A stretch of DNA of 51,474 nt, taken from the NCBI GenBank assembly GCA_033856175.1, contig JAWVFK010000013.1, positions 1 through 51,474 on the forward strand, written 5' to 3'. Below the pieces are notes generated by a model. It was not told where the DNA came from, ran no database searches, and saw nothing but the letters and a program-made list of their open reading frames with translations. Below, piece after piece: positions 1-8,142 of the stretch; the stretch's first letter is position 1; every line of letters starts with the position of its first letter. Position numbers and translations under genes: made by a program. Source of the stretch: JAWVFK01 sp033856175 (GTDB taxonomy: Bacteria > Actinomycetota > Thermoleophilia > Solirubrobacterales > 70-9).

Positions 1-325
1 TCTGGCGGCGCTCGCCGGCGAGCTCGGCCAGCAGCTCGCCGCGATGAAGGATCCGCTGGCCGCGCTCGCGGGCCAGCGAGAGCTCCGGGTTGTCGTCGGC
101 GATCGCAGTCGAGACGACGACTTCGGCGCCGGCCGGGACCTGGCCGGCGTCGTGGCCGACCGCGGGCTCGAGGCCGGCGCGGCGCAGTCGCTCCATATAA
201 GAGGAGTCGGAGCGGTCGCTGCCGCTGACCTCGGCGCCGAGCGAGTGCGCGACGAGGGCAAGCCCGCTCATGCCGGCGCCGCCGATGGCGACGAAGTGGA
301 GCTTTCGCCCCTGCCAGGCGCTCAT
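1..325 (-). CDS. murC: UDP-N-acetylmuramate--L-alanine ligase (MurC), N-terminal part, cut by window edge
   Basis: MurC ligates L-alanine to UDP-N-acetylmuramate in the cytoplasm, the first step of the stem peptide. The 108 visible codons begin ATG-AGC-GCC and show the nucleotide-binding loop GIGGAGMSGLA near residues 14-24, followed by the GSDRSDSS segment typical of the Mur ligase N-domain. The ATG overlaps the murG stop (ATGA), so the two are translationally coupled. The central ATPase and C-terminal domains lie outside the window. The murG-murC order is the usual division and cell wall cluster order. Confidence 0.93.
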   Translation of the reverse strand, partial: MSAWQGRKLHFVAIGGAGMSGLALVAHSLGAEVSGSDRSDSSYMERLRRAGLEPAVGHDAGQVPAGAEVVVSTAIADDNPELSLARERGQRILHRGELLAELAGERRQ

Positions 326-1461
326 CGGCCTGCCTCGACGACCGCTGTCGATCCGGCCTCGGCCGCGGCGAGGATCTCATCGGCGATCCGCTCGGCGGCG
401 TCCGGCTTGGCGATTGCCCGCGAAGCCGTCGCCATCGCCGCCAGCCGGCCGGGGTCGCCGAGCAGACCGCCGACCTCGGCGCGCAGGCGCTCGGCGGTCA
501 GCTCCTCGTCGGTGAGGATCAGCGCCGCGCCGGCATCGGCCATCCAGGCGGCGTTGTGGCTCTGGTGGTCACCGGTCGCGTAGGGATAGGGGACGAGCAG
601 CGCCGGTCGCCCCGCCGCGGCGATCTCGAAGACCGAACCACCCGAGCGGGCGAGGACGAGGTCCGACGCCGCCAGCACCTCGCCGAGGTCGGGCTCGTAC
701 TCGATCAGCGTGTAGTCGCTCAGGGGACCGGCGTCGAGGGCGCTGCGAAGCTCGGGGTAGTCGCGCCGCCCGGCGACGTGGAGGACGTGGAAGCCGCGGC
801 GTTCCTCGCCGCCACTCGATCCCTCCGGCACGGCAGAGGTGGCGAACGCCTCGACCGCGGCGAGATTGATCGAGCGCGCCCCCTGGCTGCCGCCGAAGAC
901 GAGCAGGCAGCTGGCCTCGGGCGCGATCTCGAAGCGCCGTCGAGCGGCCTCGCGATCGGCGTCGAGCACTGCGCGCGGCACGGGTCGGCCGGTGACCAGA
1001 TAGCGCGGCTCCTCCCTGCCGGCGATCGGGAAGGCGAGACAGACGCGGCGGGCGCGGCGGGCGAGCAGGCGGTTGGCGAGGCCGAGGTGGCTGTCGGCTT
1101 CGGTCAGCACCAGCGGCAGGCCGGCACGGAGCGCCGCGAGGCCGGCGGGCCCGGCGACGTAGCCGCCGCCGCCCATGACGACCTCGGCGCCGCGCTCGCG
1201 CAGCAGCCGCCGCGCCGCCGGCACCGCCGCCGCGGCGCGGGCGACCGCACCGCTGGCGCGCAGGGGATTGCGGCGGTCGAGGCCGCGGACGCGCAGGAAA
1301 TCGATCTCGTAGCCGGCGGCGGGGACGAGTTGGGCCTCGGCGCGCTCCCTCGTGCCGAGGAACGAGACCTCGGCCGCTCTATCGCGCAGCGCGTCGGCGA
1401 CGGCGATCGCCGGCACCACGTGACCCGCCGTGCCGCCCGCCGCTATTACGACCCTTGGCAC
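322..1461 (-). CDS. murG: UDP-GlcNAc:lipid I N-acetylglucosaminyltransferase (MurG)
   Basis: MurG transfers GlcNAc to lipid I on the inner face of the membrane, making lipid II. The N-terminus has the glycine-rich loop IAAGGTAGHVVPAIAVADAL, and the C-terminal half has the GGSQGA and RSGGSVFEIAAAGRP signatures of the GT28 donor site; length is 379 residues, normal for the family. I chose the GTG at 1461 because AAGGAG lies 5 bases before it and the glycine-rich loop follows at once. A longer open frame to 1539 adds only a non-conserved leader inside ftsW. This start overlaps the ftsW 3' end by 83 bases in another frame. It overlaps murC by four bases. Confidence 0.95.
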   Translation of the reverse strand: MPRVVIAAGGTAGHVVPAIAVADALRDRAAEVSFLGTRERAEAQLVPAAGYEIDFLRVRGLDRRNPLRASGAVARAAAAVPAARRLLRERGAEVVMGGGGYVAGPAGLAALRAGLPLVLTEADSHLGLANRLLARRARRVCLAFPIAGREEPRYLVTGRPVPRAVLDADREAARRRFEIAPEASCLLVFGGSQGARSINLAAVEAFATSAVPEGSSGGEERRGFHVLHVAGRRDYPELRSALDAGPLSDYTLIEYEPDLGEVLAASDLVLARSGGSVFEIAAAGRPALLVPYPYATGDHQSHNAAWMADAGAALILTDEELTAERLRAEVGGLLGDPGRLAAMATASRAIAKPDAAERIADEILAAAEAGSTAVVEAGR

Positions 1462-2716
1462 TCGCGCTCCTTCCGCCGCCGTGGATGAGCTGAAGTCTCG
1501 CACCACCGGCGCCCGCCAAAACAGGCGCACCGCGGGCACCGGCGCCCGTACGACGTCCGGACTTGGCCGGCGCCCGCTTGCGCGGCGCCCGGCGCGGCGC
1601 CGGCTGACGCCGGGCGACGTTGAGGATCAGGCCTGAGGCCGCCAGCATCACCAGCAGGCTGCTGTTGCCGTAGGAGACGAAGGGCAGCGGTACGCCGGTC
1701 ACCGGGGCCATCCCCATCACGGCGAAGAGGTTGATCGTCGCCTGGGTCAGGACCAGGGCGGTCAGGCCGGCGACGAGGAGCTTCTGGTAGCGGTCGCGGG
1801 CTTTCTGAGCGGTGCGGAAGCCGGCATAGCCGAAGAGCGAGAAGAGCGAGACGAGGACGCCGATGCCGAGGAAGCCGATTTCCTCGCCGACGACGGCGGC
1901 GATCATGTCGGTGTGGGCCTCGGGCAGGTAGAAGGCCTTCTGGACGCCCTGGCCGAGGCCGACGCCGAAGAGGCCGCCGGAGCCGAGCGCGATCTTCGCC
2001 TGCGCCGCCTGGAAGCCCGCGCCGGCGGCATTGGCGCCCGGATGGAGGAAGCCGAAGAGCCGTTCGCGCATGTAGGGCTGCACCAGCACCATCAGCAGGA
2101 CCAGCGTCGCCAGGACCAGGGCGATCTTGCCGAGGTCCCTGACGTTGGCGCCGGCGGCGATCAGCATCGCGGCGACCGAGAACGAAACCACCATCGCCGT
2201 GCCGAGGTCGGGCTCGACGACGACGAGCAGCGCGCAGACGCCGACGACCAGCAGGAAGGGCATCATCGACTGGATGTCGCGGACCATCTTCGGCTTGCTC
2301 GCCAGCAGGTTGGCGCCGTAGAGAATCAGCGCCAGCTTGGCGATCTCCGAGGGCTGAACCTGAAAGAGGCCGCCGCCGATCCAGCGCTGGGCGCCGTTCG
2401 TCGAGGTGCCGACGCCCGGGATCAGGACGACGAGCAGCAGGAACATCGCGACGAGCATCAGCGCCGGCGTCACGGCTCGGATCGCCTTGGTGCCGCGCAG
2501 CGAGAGCACCCGCATCAGCAGCAGGCCGGCGAGGCCGACGATCACGGTGCGCTTGAAGTAGTAGGCGCCGTCGCCGTGGCCGCCGAGGATCTGGGTCGTC
2601 GAGCTGGCGCTGAAGACCATCACCGCGCCGAAGGCAAGCAGGCAGAGGGTCGCCGTCAGCATCAGCGAGTACTCGAGCGGCATCTCGCGCCGCCGCTTTG
2701 CCTTGCGGCCGATCAC
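1379..2716 (-). CDS. ftsW: Lipid II polymerase/SEDS protein FtsW
   Basis: FtsW is the septal SEDS glycosyltransferase that polymerises lipid II together with its class B PBP (FtsI here). The 445-residue product has about ten hydrophobic segments and SEDS motifs: VFSAS near the first membrane segment, GVGTSTNGAQRWIG, QPSEIAKLALI, and the C-terminal VTGVPLPFVSYGNSSL. The last 75 or so residues are a basic Arg/Gly/Ala-rich cytoplasmic tail without family conservation, and the final 27 codons overlap murG. The start is GTG, overlapping the murD stop (GTGA). RodA is the alternative, but the position between murD and murG argues for FtsW. Confidence 0.93.
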   Translation of the reverse strand: MIGRKAKRRREMPLEYSLMLTATLCLLAFGAVMVFSASSTTQILGGHGDGAYYFKRTVIVGLAGLLLMRVLSLRGTKAIRAVTPALMLVAMFLLLVVLIPGVGTSTNGAQRWIGGGLFQVQPSEIAKLALILYGANLLASKPKMVRDIQSMMPFLLVVGVCALLVVVEPDLGTAMVVSFSVAAMLIAAGANVRDLGKIALVLATLVLLMVLVQPYMRERLFGFLHPGANAAGAGFQAAQAKIALGSGGLFGVGLGQGVQKAFYLPEAHTDMIAAVVGEEIGFLGIGVLVSLFSLFGYAGFRTAQKARDRYQKLLVAGLTALVLTQATINLFAVMGMAPVTGVPLPFVSYGNSSLLVMLAASGLILNVARRQPAPRRAPRKRAPAKSGRRTGAGARGAPVLAGAGGARLQLIHGGGRSASAKGRNSGGRHGGSRGAGDRRRRRAAR

Positions 2717-4095
2717 GCCAGGCCCCCGACGATCTCGCGGAAGTGCTCGCCGCGCTGCTCGAAGTCCTCGTAGGCGTCGAAGCTGGCGCAGGCCGGCGAT
2801 AGCAGGACGACCTCACCGGGCTTGGCCGCGGCGGCTGCGGCGCGGACGGCTGCCTCGAGGTCGTCGCAGCGGTGCAGCGGAACGCCGCGGGCGGCGGCGG
2901 GCGCGAGGTCGCGCGCCAGCTGCTCGGCTGCGTCGCCGATCAGGTAGCAGGCGCGGCAGCGCTCGGCGACGGGGTCGGCAAGCGACTCGAACGTGTCGCC
3001 CTTGAGGCTGCCGCCGAGGATCGCCTGGATGCCACCGTCGAAGGAGCGCAGGCCGGCGGCGGCAGCGGCCGGGTTGGTCGCCTTGGAGTCGTTGACGAAG
3101 ATGACGCCGCTGCGCTCGACGATGCGCTCGAGCCTGTGCGGGACGCCGGGGAAGTTGCGCAGGCCGGCGCGGACCGCGTCGGCGTCGATGCCACCGGCGA
3201 GGGCGGCCGCTGCCGCCGCCATCGCGTTGGCGACGTTGTGGCGGCCGAGCAGGGCGATCTCGGCGACCTCGATCAGCGGCTGGTCGCCGTAGAAGATGAC
3301 TCCGTCGCGGAGGGTCAGCTGGCAGTCGTCGCGACCGGTCGCAGCCCCAGCGCCGGCCCCGGCGCCGCAAAACGCGACCCGGCGAGCGCAGCCGCCGAGG
3401 TCGCGGCCGGCCAGCAGCGGGTCGTCGCCGTCGTAGACCGCGACATCGTCGTTGCCCTGGTTGGCGAAGATCCTCAGCTTGGCGGCGAGGTAGCTCTCGA
3501 AGTCGCCGTGGCGGTCGAGGTGGTCGGGGGTGACGTTCAGTAGCGCAGCGGTCTCCGGCGCGAACCCCTCGGCGTCCTCGAGCTGGAAGCTCGAGCACTC
3601 GCAGACGACGGTGGCACTCGCGTCGAGCCGGCCGGCGAGCGAGGCCAGCGGCGTGCCGACGTTGCCGGCGACGGCAACCGGCTCGCCGGCGGTCCGATGG
3701 ATATGGCCGAGCAGCTCGACGGTCGTCGTCTTGCCGTTGGTGCCGGTGACGGCGCAGAAGCGGTTGGGGATCGCCCGCCAGGCGACCTCGAGCTCACCGA
3801 GCACCGCGATGCCGCGCTCACGCGCCGCCACGAGGACGGGCGCCTCGGCGGGCACGCCGGGGCTCTTGACCACGGTCTTCACGCCCGACAGCTGGGTGGT
3901 CTGCTGCTCGGCAGGCGCATCCAGTACGACTTCGACGCCTGCGCCGATAAGCCTGCGCGCCTCCTCGGGACTGCGGCCATCGACGCCTCGGACCGATTCG
4001 CCCCGTGCCTGGAGCATCTGGGCGACAGCCGCGCCGGAGCGGGCGAGGCCAACGACCAGAAAGGGCCCCTCGGGCAGCGGCGGGCGGGTTTTCAT
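2713..4095 (-). CDS. murD: UDP-N-acetylmuramoyl-L-alanine--D-glutamate ligase (MurD)
   Basis: MurD adds D-glutamate to UDP-MurNAc-L-Ala in the cytoplasm. Three Mur ligase domains are visible in 460 residues: an N-domain with VVGLARSGAAVAQML, the ATPase P-loop VTGTNGKTTTVELLGH, the NVTPDHLDRHGDFESY segment, and FVNDSKATNPAAAAAGL with GGSLKGDTFESL in the C-domain. The ATG at 4095 is preceded by GGAG. Unlike the other junctions of the cluster, a 167-base gap with a strong inverted repeat separates it from mraY, so it may have its own transcript control. Confidence 0.95.
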   Translation of the reverse strand: MKTRPPLPEGPFLVVGLARSGAAVAQMLQARGESVRGVDGRSPEEARRLIGAGVEVVLDAPAEQQTTQLSGVKTVVKSPGVPAEAPVLVAARERGIAVLGELEVAWRAIPNRFCAVTGTNGKTTTVELLGHIHRTAGEPVAVAGNVGTPLASLAGRLDASATVVCECSSFQLEDAEGFAPETAALLNVTPDHLDRHGDFESYLAAKLRIFANQGNDDVAVYDGDDPLLAGRDLGGCARRVAFCGAGAGAGAATGRDDCQLTLRDGVIFYGDQPLIEVAEIALLGRHNVANAMAAAAAALAGGIDADAVRAGLRNFPGVPHRLERIVERSGVIFVNDSKATNPAAAAAGLRSFDGGIQAILGGSLKGDTFESLADPVAERCRACYLIGDAAEQLARDLAPAAARGVPLHRCDDLEAAVRAAAAAAKPGEVVLLSPACASFDAYEDFEQRGEHFREIVGGLA

Positions 4096-4180
4096 AACTC
4101 CAGTTTCGCCGCCGGCCGCCCCCTTTCCTCGTCAGGCACGCTCCTAGCCAGTCAGCCTCGCTCGCGGCCAGCCGCTCTTG

Positions 4181-4217
4181 TGGCGGGTTTTGGTCGTATA
4201 GCGCCCGAAACCCGCCA
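4181..4217 (-). repeat. 10-bp perfect inverted repeat between mraY and murD
   Basis: Arms TGGCGGGTTT (4181-4190) and AAACCCGCCA (4208-4217) enclose 17 bases. It sits in the only sizeable gap (4096-4262) of the downstream half of the cluster. In the minus-strand RNA no U-tract follows, so it is not a classical terminator. It may be an mRNA processing or attenuation hairpin, or an operator. Confidence 0.6.
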
Positions 4218-4262
4218 ACCATCCGATTTAGGGCGCCGCTCGAGCCGGCTCCCGGGCCCTGG

Positions 4263-5240
4263 TCAGCTGCCGATCGACTGCTGGTAGAGCGTGAAGCCAA
4301 TGCCTGAGCAGACGGCGGCGATGATCCAGAAGCGGAGCATGATCTTCGTCTCCGACCAGGCCATCAGCTCGAAGTGGTGGTGGACCGGCGCCATCAGCAG
4401 GACGCGGCGGCGGAAGAGCTTGAACGAGATCACCTGGACGGCGACCGAGAGCGCCTCAAGGACGAAGATGCCGCCGATGATCACCAGCAGGACCTCTGTC
4501 TGAGTCATCACCGCGAGCGCTCCGATGGCTCCGCCGAGGCCGAGCGAGCCGGTGTCGCCCATGAAGATCGACGCCGGGAAGGCGTTGAACCAGAGGAAGC
4601 CGATGCAGGCGCCGACGAGGCAGGCCGAGAGCAGCGCCAGGTTGTGGTGATCGCCGCCGGCGACGAAGGTGATCGCCGTGTAGGCGAGCAGGACGATCGC
4701 GCAGCAGCCCGCGGCAAGGCCGTCGAGGCCGTCGGTGAGGTTGACGCCGTTGCTGGCGCCGGCGATGACGAGGAAGATCAGCAGCCCGTAGAAGGCCGGG
4801 CCGATGTCGAACTTGACGTCGGAGATGCGCAGGTCGATCGCCGGGTCGAGTCCGACCTCGTGGCGGGCGACGTAGAAGAGCCCGACCGCCAGCGCCGCCT
4901 GGCCGAGCAGCTTCCAGCGTGCCGAGAGGCCGAGCGAGCGGCGCTTGACGATCTTCAGCCAGTCGTCGATGAAGCCGAGGGTCGCGCTGCCCAGGGCGAC
5001 GCCGAAGACGGCCATGCTCTGCGGGTCGCGGTCGGAGAGGACCAGATAGGGAACACAGATCGAGGCGAAGACGATCAGCCCGCCCATCGTCGGCGTCCCC
5101 GCCTTGGCGTGGTGCCCCTCGGGTCCCTCCTCGCGGATCTGCTGGCCGAACTCGCGGATCCGCAGCAGCTCGATGAACTTCGGGCCCAGGAAGATGCAGA
5201 TGAACATCGCCGCCATGCCGGCGATCAGGATCTCCCCCAT
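4263..5240 (-). CDS. mraY: Phospho-N-acetylmuramoyl-pentapeptide-transferase (MraY)
   Basis: MraY transfers phospho-MurNAc-pentapeptide to undecaprenyl phosphate, forming lipid I in the membrane. The 325-residue product is close to the Bacillus length and shows GTPTMGGLIVF near residue 48, the catalytic Asp cluster FIDDWLK, VNLTDGLDGLAAG in the middle and the APVHHHFELMAWSE loop late in the chain. About ten hydrophobic segments are visible. The ATG at 5240 overlaps the last base of the murF stop (TGATG). Confidence 0.95.
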   Translation of the reverse strand: MGEILIAGMAAMFICIFLGPKFIELLRIREFGQQIREEGPEGHHAKAGTPTMGGLIVFASICVPYLVLSDRDPQSMAVFGVALGSATLGFIDDWLKIVKRRSLGLSARWKLLGQAALAVGLFYVARHEVGLDPAIDLRISDVKFDIGPAFYGLLIFLVIAGASNGVNLTDGLDGLAAGCCAIVLLAYTAITFVAGGDHHNLALLSACLVGACIGFLWFNAFPASIFMGDTGSLGLGGAIGALAVMTQTEVLLVIIGGIFVLEALSVAVQVISFKLFRRRVLLMAPVHHHFELMAWSETKIMLRFWIIAAVCSGIGFTLYQQSIGS

Positions 5241-6592
5241 CAGTCGCCGGCTCCGCTCAGCGCCGCGGCGACCGCTTCGAGGCCGGCCGAGCGCGAACCC
5301 TTGACGAGGATCGCGTCGCCGGGCCGGATCAGCTCTTCGAGGCGGGCGGCGGCGGCGGCCGGGTCCTCGGCGAGCTCGTCAGGCGCGTAATCGCTGGCCG
5401 CGGCGCCGACGCCGAGGACGACGTCGATGCCGGCGGCGCGGGCGTGCTCGCCGACCTGATGATGGAAGCCGGCGGCGCCGGGGCCGAGCTCGGCCATCTC
5501 GCCGAGGACCGCGATCCGCCGCTCGGCCTCGACGGCGGCGAGGTGGTCGAGCGCGGCGCGCATCGACATCGGGTTGGCGTTGTAGCAGTCGTTGATCAGC
5601 ATGACGCCGCGGTCGAGCTCGATCCGTTCCCCGCGCAGCGGCGAGAAGGTTATCTGCGGCGTCCGACCGCTCATCGCGACTGGATCGATTCCGAGCGCGA
5701 CGCCGGTGGCGATCGCGGCGAGCGCGTTGGTGAGGTTGTGAGCCTCGTCGAAGGGCAGCTCGAAGCGCTGCTCGCCGGCGGGGGTCGCGATCAGGGCCTC
5801 GGTCCGCCCCGCCTCCGTCCGCGCGTCGACGACGCGCACGTCGCCGTCGGGGCCGAATGAGATCGTCCTCGTCCCGTGGCGCTCGAGGTGCGGCGCCAGC
5901 AACGCCTCACCGGCGGGGACGACGGCGGTGCCGGTCTCTTCGAGGGCCTCGACGATCTCGGCCTTGGCGGCGGCGATCGCCTCGATCGTGCCGAGCAGCT
6001 CGAGGTGGACGGGGCCGACGTTGGTGATCACGGCGACGTCGGGGCGCGCGATCGCGCAGAGCTCGGCGATCTGGCCGGCGCCGCGCATCGCCATCTCGAG
6101 GACGAGCAGCTCGCTGCCGGCCGGCGCCATCAGCAGCGCCAGCGGCAGGCCGATCTCGGTGTTGTAGTTCTCGGGGCTGGCGTGAACGCGCTCGCCGAGG
6201 ATCGCCCGGCAGATGTCCTTGACCGACGTCTTGCCAGTCGAGCCGGTGATGCCGACGACGGGACAGCCGAGCTCGGCGCGCCAGCCGCCGGCGAGCGACT
6301 GGAGCGCTGCGAGCGGGTCGGCGGCGGCGAGGACCCAGCCATCACCCTCCTGGGCCGCGTCGAGCGCGGCGGCGCGAGCCGGCTCGACGAGGACTCCCCA
6401 GGCGCCCGCCTCGAGCGCCGCGGCCGCGAACTCACCGCCATCGGCCCGCTCACCAGGGAAGCCGACGAAGAGGTCGCCGGGCTCGACCAGCCGCGAGTCG
6501 ACGACGGCGCGCCGTGGCGGCGCGCCGCTGCCCTCGGCGAGGATCTCGGCGCCTGCCAGCTCGGCCAGCCGCTGCGGCGAGAGCTCGATCAC
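5240..6592 (-). CDS. murF: UDP-MurNAc-tripeptide--D-alanyl-D-alanine ligase (MurF)
   Basis: MurF adds D-Ala-D-Ala to the UDP-MurNAc tripeptide. The P-loop GITGSTGKTSVKD lies near residue 115, followed by NYNTEIGLPL, the ITNVGPVHLE segment and the C-domain motif INDCYNANPMSMRAAL. Length of 450 is typical. The start is GTG, 7 bases after the murE stop. It belongs to the run of cell wall genes and its order murE-murF-mraY is canonical. Confidence 0.95.
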   Translation of the reverse strand: MIELSPQRLAELAGAEILAEGSGAPPRRAVVDSRLVEPGDLFVGFPGERADGGEFAAAALEAGAWGVLVEPARAAALDAAQEGDGWVLAAADPLAALQSLAGGWRAELGCPVVGITGSTGKTSVKDICRAILGERVHASPENYNTEIGLPLALLMAPAGSELLVLEMAMRGAGQIAELCAIARPDVAVITNVGPVHLELLGTIEAIAAAKAEIVEALEETGTAVVPAGEALLAPHLERHGTRTISFGPDGDVRVVDARTEAGRTEALIATPAGEQRFELPFDEAHNLTNALAAIATGVALGIDPVAMSGRTPQITFSPLRGERIELDRGVMLINDCYNANPMSMRAALDHLAAVEAERRIAVLGEMAELGPGAAGFHHQVGEHARAAGIDVVLGVGAAASDYAPDELAEDPAAAAARLEELIRPGDAILVKGSRSAGLEAVAAALSGAGD

Positions 6593-6599
6593 GGGACCC

Positions 6600-8072
6600 T
6601 CATTGACCGCCGCCGGGCAGCCGCTCCAGCTCCTCGAGCGCGACCTGGCGATCGTCGAAGGGCAGCTTGCGACCGCCCTCGAACTCCTGGCCCTGCTCGT
6701 GGCCCTTGCCGGCGATCAGGACGGTGTCGCCGGGCCCCGCCGCGGCGAGCGCCAGGGCTATCGCCCGACGGCGGTCCGGCTCCGCCTCGACGCCGGCCGC
6801 CCCCTCACCGACCCCGGCAAGGATCTCGTCGATGATCGCCTGCGGGTCCTCCGAGCGGGGGTTGTCGGAGGTGACCAGCGCGAGGTCGGAAAGCTCGGCG
6901 GCGGCCCTGCCCATCAACGGGCGCTTGTCGCGATCGCGGTCGCCACCGCAGCCGAAGACGCAGATCAGCCTGCCGGCGGTCAGCTGGCGGGCCGCCCGCA
7001 GCGCGTTCTCGAGCGAGTCGGGGGTGTGGGCATAGTCGACGAGGACGGCGAACGACTGGCCTCCGTCGACCGGCTCGAAGCGCCCGGGCACGCGCTCCGC
7101 CGCCGCCAGCGCCTCGACCGCAGCGGCCATCTCGACGCCGAGATTGCGAGCCGCGGCGATCGCGGCGAGGGCGTTGGCGACGTTGAACTCGCCCGGCAGG
7201 GGCATCCTCACCATCGCCTCGCCGTCGGGGGCGACGAGGCGGAAGTGCGCCCCCGTCGCGTCGTAGCTGACGTCGACGGCGCGGAAGTCGGCGGGCTCGC
7301 CGGCGGCGGAGAAGGTCGAGCCGTCGATCCGGATCTCGCGGGTCAGGCGCCGCCCCCACTCGTCGTCGACGTTGATCACCGCGTGCTCGGCAAGGTCGAA
7401 GAGGCGGCGCTTGGCGGCGAAGTACTCCTCCATGTCGGCGTGGAAGTCGAGGTGGTCCTGGGTCAGGTTGGTGAAGACGCCGATGTCGAAGCCGACGCGG
7501 TCGGCGCGATGGAGGATCAGGGCATGCGAGGAGACCTCCATCGCGCAGGCCCGATCTCCCGCGTCGACCATCCGCCGCAGATCGCGCTGGAGGTCGATCG
7601 CCTCCGGCGTCGTCCGCTCGACCTCCTCCTCGACGCCGCCGACGATGCGCTTGACGGTACCGAGCATGCCGCAGCTGTTGCCCACGGCTTCGAGGATGCC
7701 GCGCAGCAGGAAGGCCGTCGTCGTCTTGCCGTTGGTGCCGGTGATGCCGACTATGTCGAGCTCGCTGCTCGGGTTGCCGTAGAAGTGGGCCGCCACCGGC
7801 GCCATCGCCGCCCGAGCGTCGGCGACGCAGACCTGAGTGACATCGAGTTGAGCGACATCGAGTTCCAAGCGGCGCTCGCAGACCAGCGCCGAGGCGCCCG
7901 CCTGCACCGCCTGGGCGGCGAAGTCGTGGCCGTCGGCACGCTCGCCGGGGATACAGAAAAAGAGGGTGCCGTCGCCGACGTCGCGGCTGTCATAGGCGAG
8001 CCCGGCGATCTCCGTTGCCGGGTCGCCGCTCAGCTCCGCCTCGAGCCCCACGATCAGGTCGCTCAGCAGCAT
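6600..8072 (-). CDS. murE: UDP-MurNAc-L-alanyl-D-glutamate--2,6-diaminopimelate ligase (MurE)
   Basis: MurE adds the third residue of the stem peptide. The P-loop GITGTNGKTTTA is at about 109-120, TTPEAIDLQ near 154, and the substrate loop reads DNPR at 403-406. That sequence is the known signature for meso-diaminopimelate; lysine-adding enzymes have other residues there. The wall is therefore predicted to be A1-gamma DAP type. Length 490. The ATG at 8072 lacks a Shine-Dalgarno sequence, but a TACAAT hexamer lies 7 bases upstream, which suggests a leaderless transcript in addition to readthrough from ftsI 70 bases away. Confidence 0.95.
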   Translation of the reverse strand: MLLSDLIVGLEAELSGDPATEIAGLAYDSRDVGDGTLFFCIPGERADGHDFAAQAVQAGASALVCERRLELDVAQLDVTQVCVADARAAMAPVAAHFYGNPSSELDIVGITGTNGKTTTAFLLRGILEAVGNSCGMLGTVKRIVGGVEEEVERTTPEAIDLQRDLRRMVDAGDRACAMEVSSHALILHRADRVGFDIGVFTNLTQDHLDFHADMEEYFAAKRRLFDLAEHAVINVDDEWGRRLTREIRIDGSTFSAAGEPADFRAVDVSYDATGAHFRLVAPDGEAMVRMPLPGEFNVANALAAIAAARNLGVEMAAAVEALAAAERVPGRFEPVDGGQSFAVLVDYAHTPDSLENALRAARQLTAGRLICVFGCGGDRDRDKRPLMGRAAAELSDLALVTSDNPRSEDPQAIIDEILAGVGEGAAGVEAEPDRRRAIALALAAAGPGDTVLIAGKGHEQGQEFEGGRKLPFDDRQVALEELERLPGGGQ

Positions 8073-8079
8073 CGCCGCG

Positions 8080-8085
8080 ATTGTA
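8080..8085 (-). promoter_or_regulatory. Candidate -10 element of a leaderless murE promoter
   Basis: Minus-strand TACAAT matches the -10 consensus in five of six positions and ends 7 bases before the murE ATG, so transcription would begin at or next to the start codon. No clear -35 TTGACA was found 16-18 bases upstream. Confidence 0.45.
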
Positions 8086-8142
8086 GGAGCGAGGACGCGG
8101 GAATCCGCCGCCCCTCGGCACGGACGGGGCCCCTGGTCCGCG

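Noticed and set aside
556..1488. Long open frames on the plus strand opposite murG, and similar antisense frames across the window
   Set aside because: They mirror high-GC genes in other frames, have Arg/Gly/Ala-rich composition with no motifs, and lie opposite genes with clear family signatures.
3818..4300. Open frame spanning the mraY-murD gap
   Set aside because: It overlaps the ends of both genes, has no recognisable motif and would be read through the inverted repeat.
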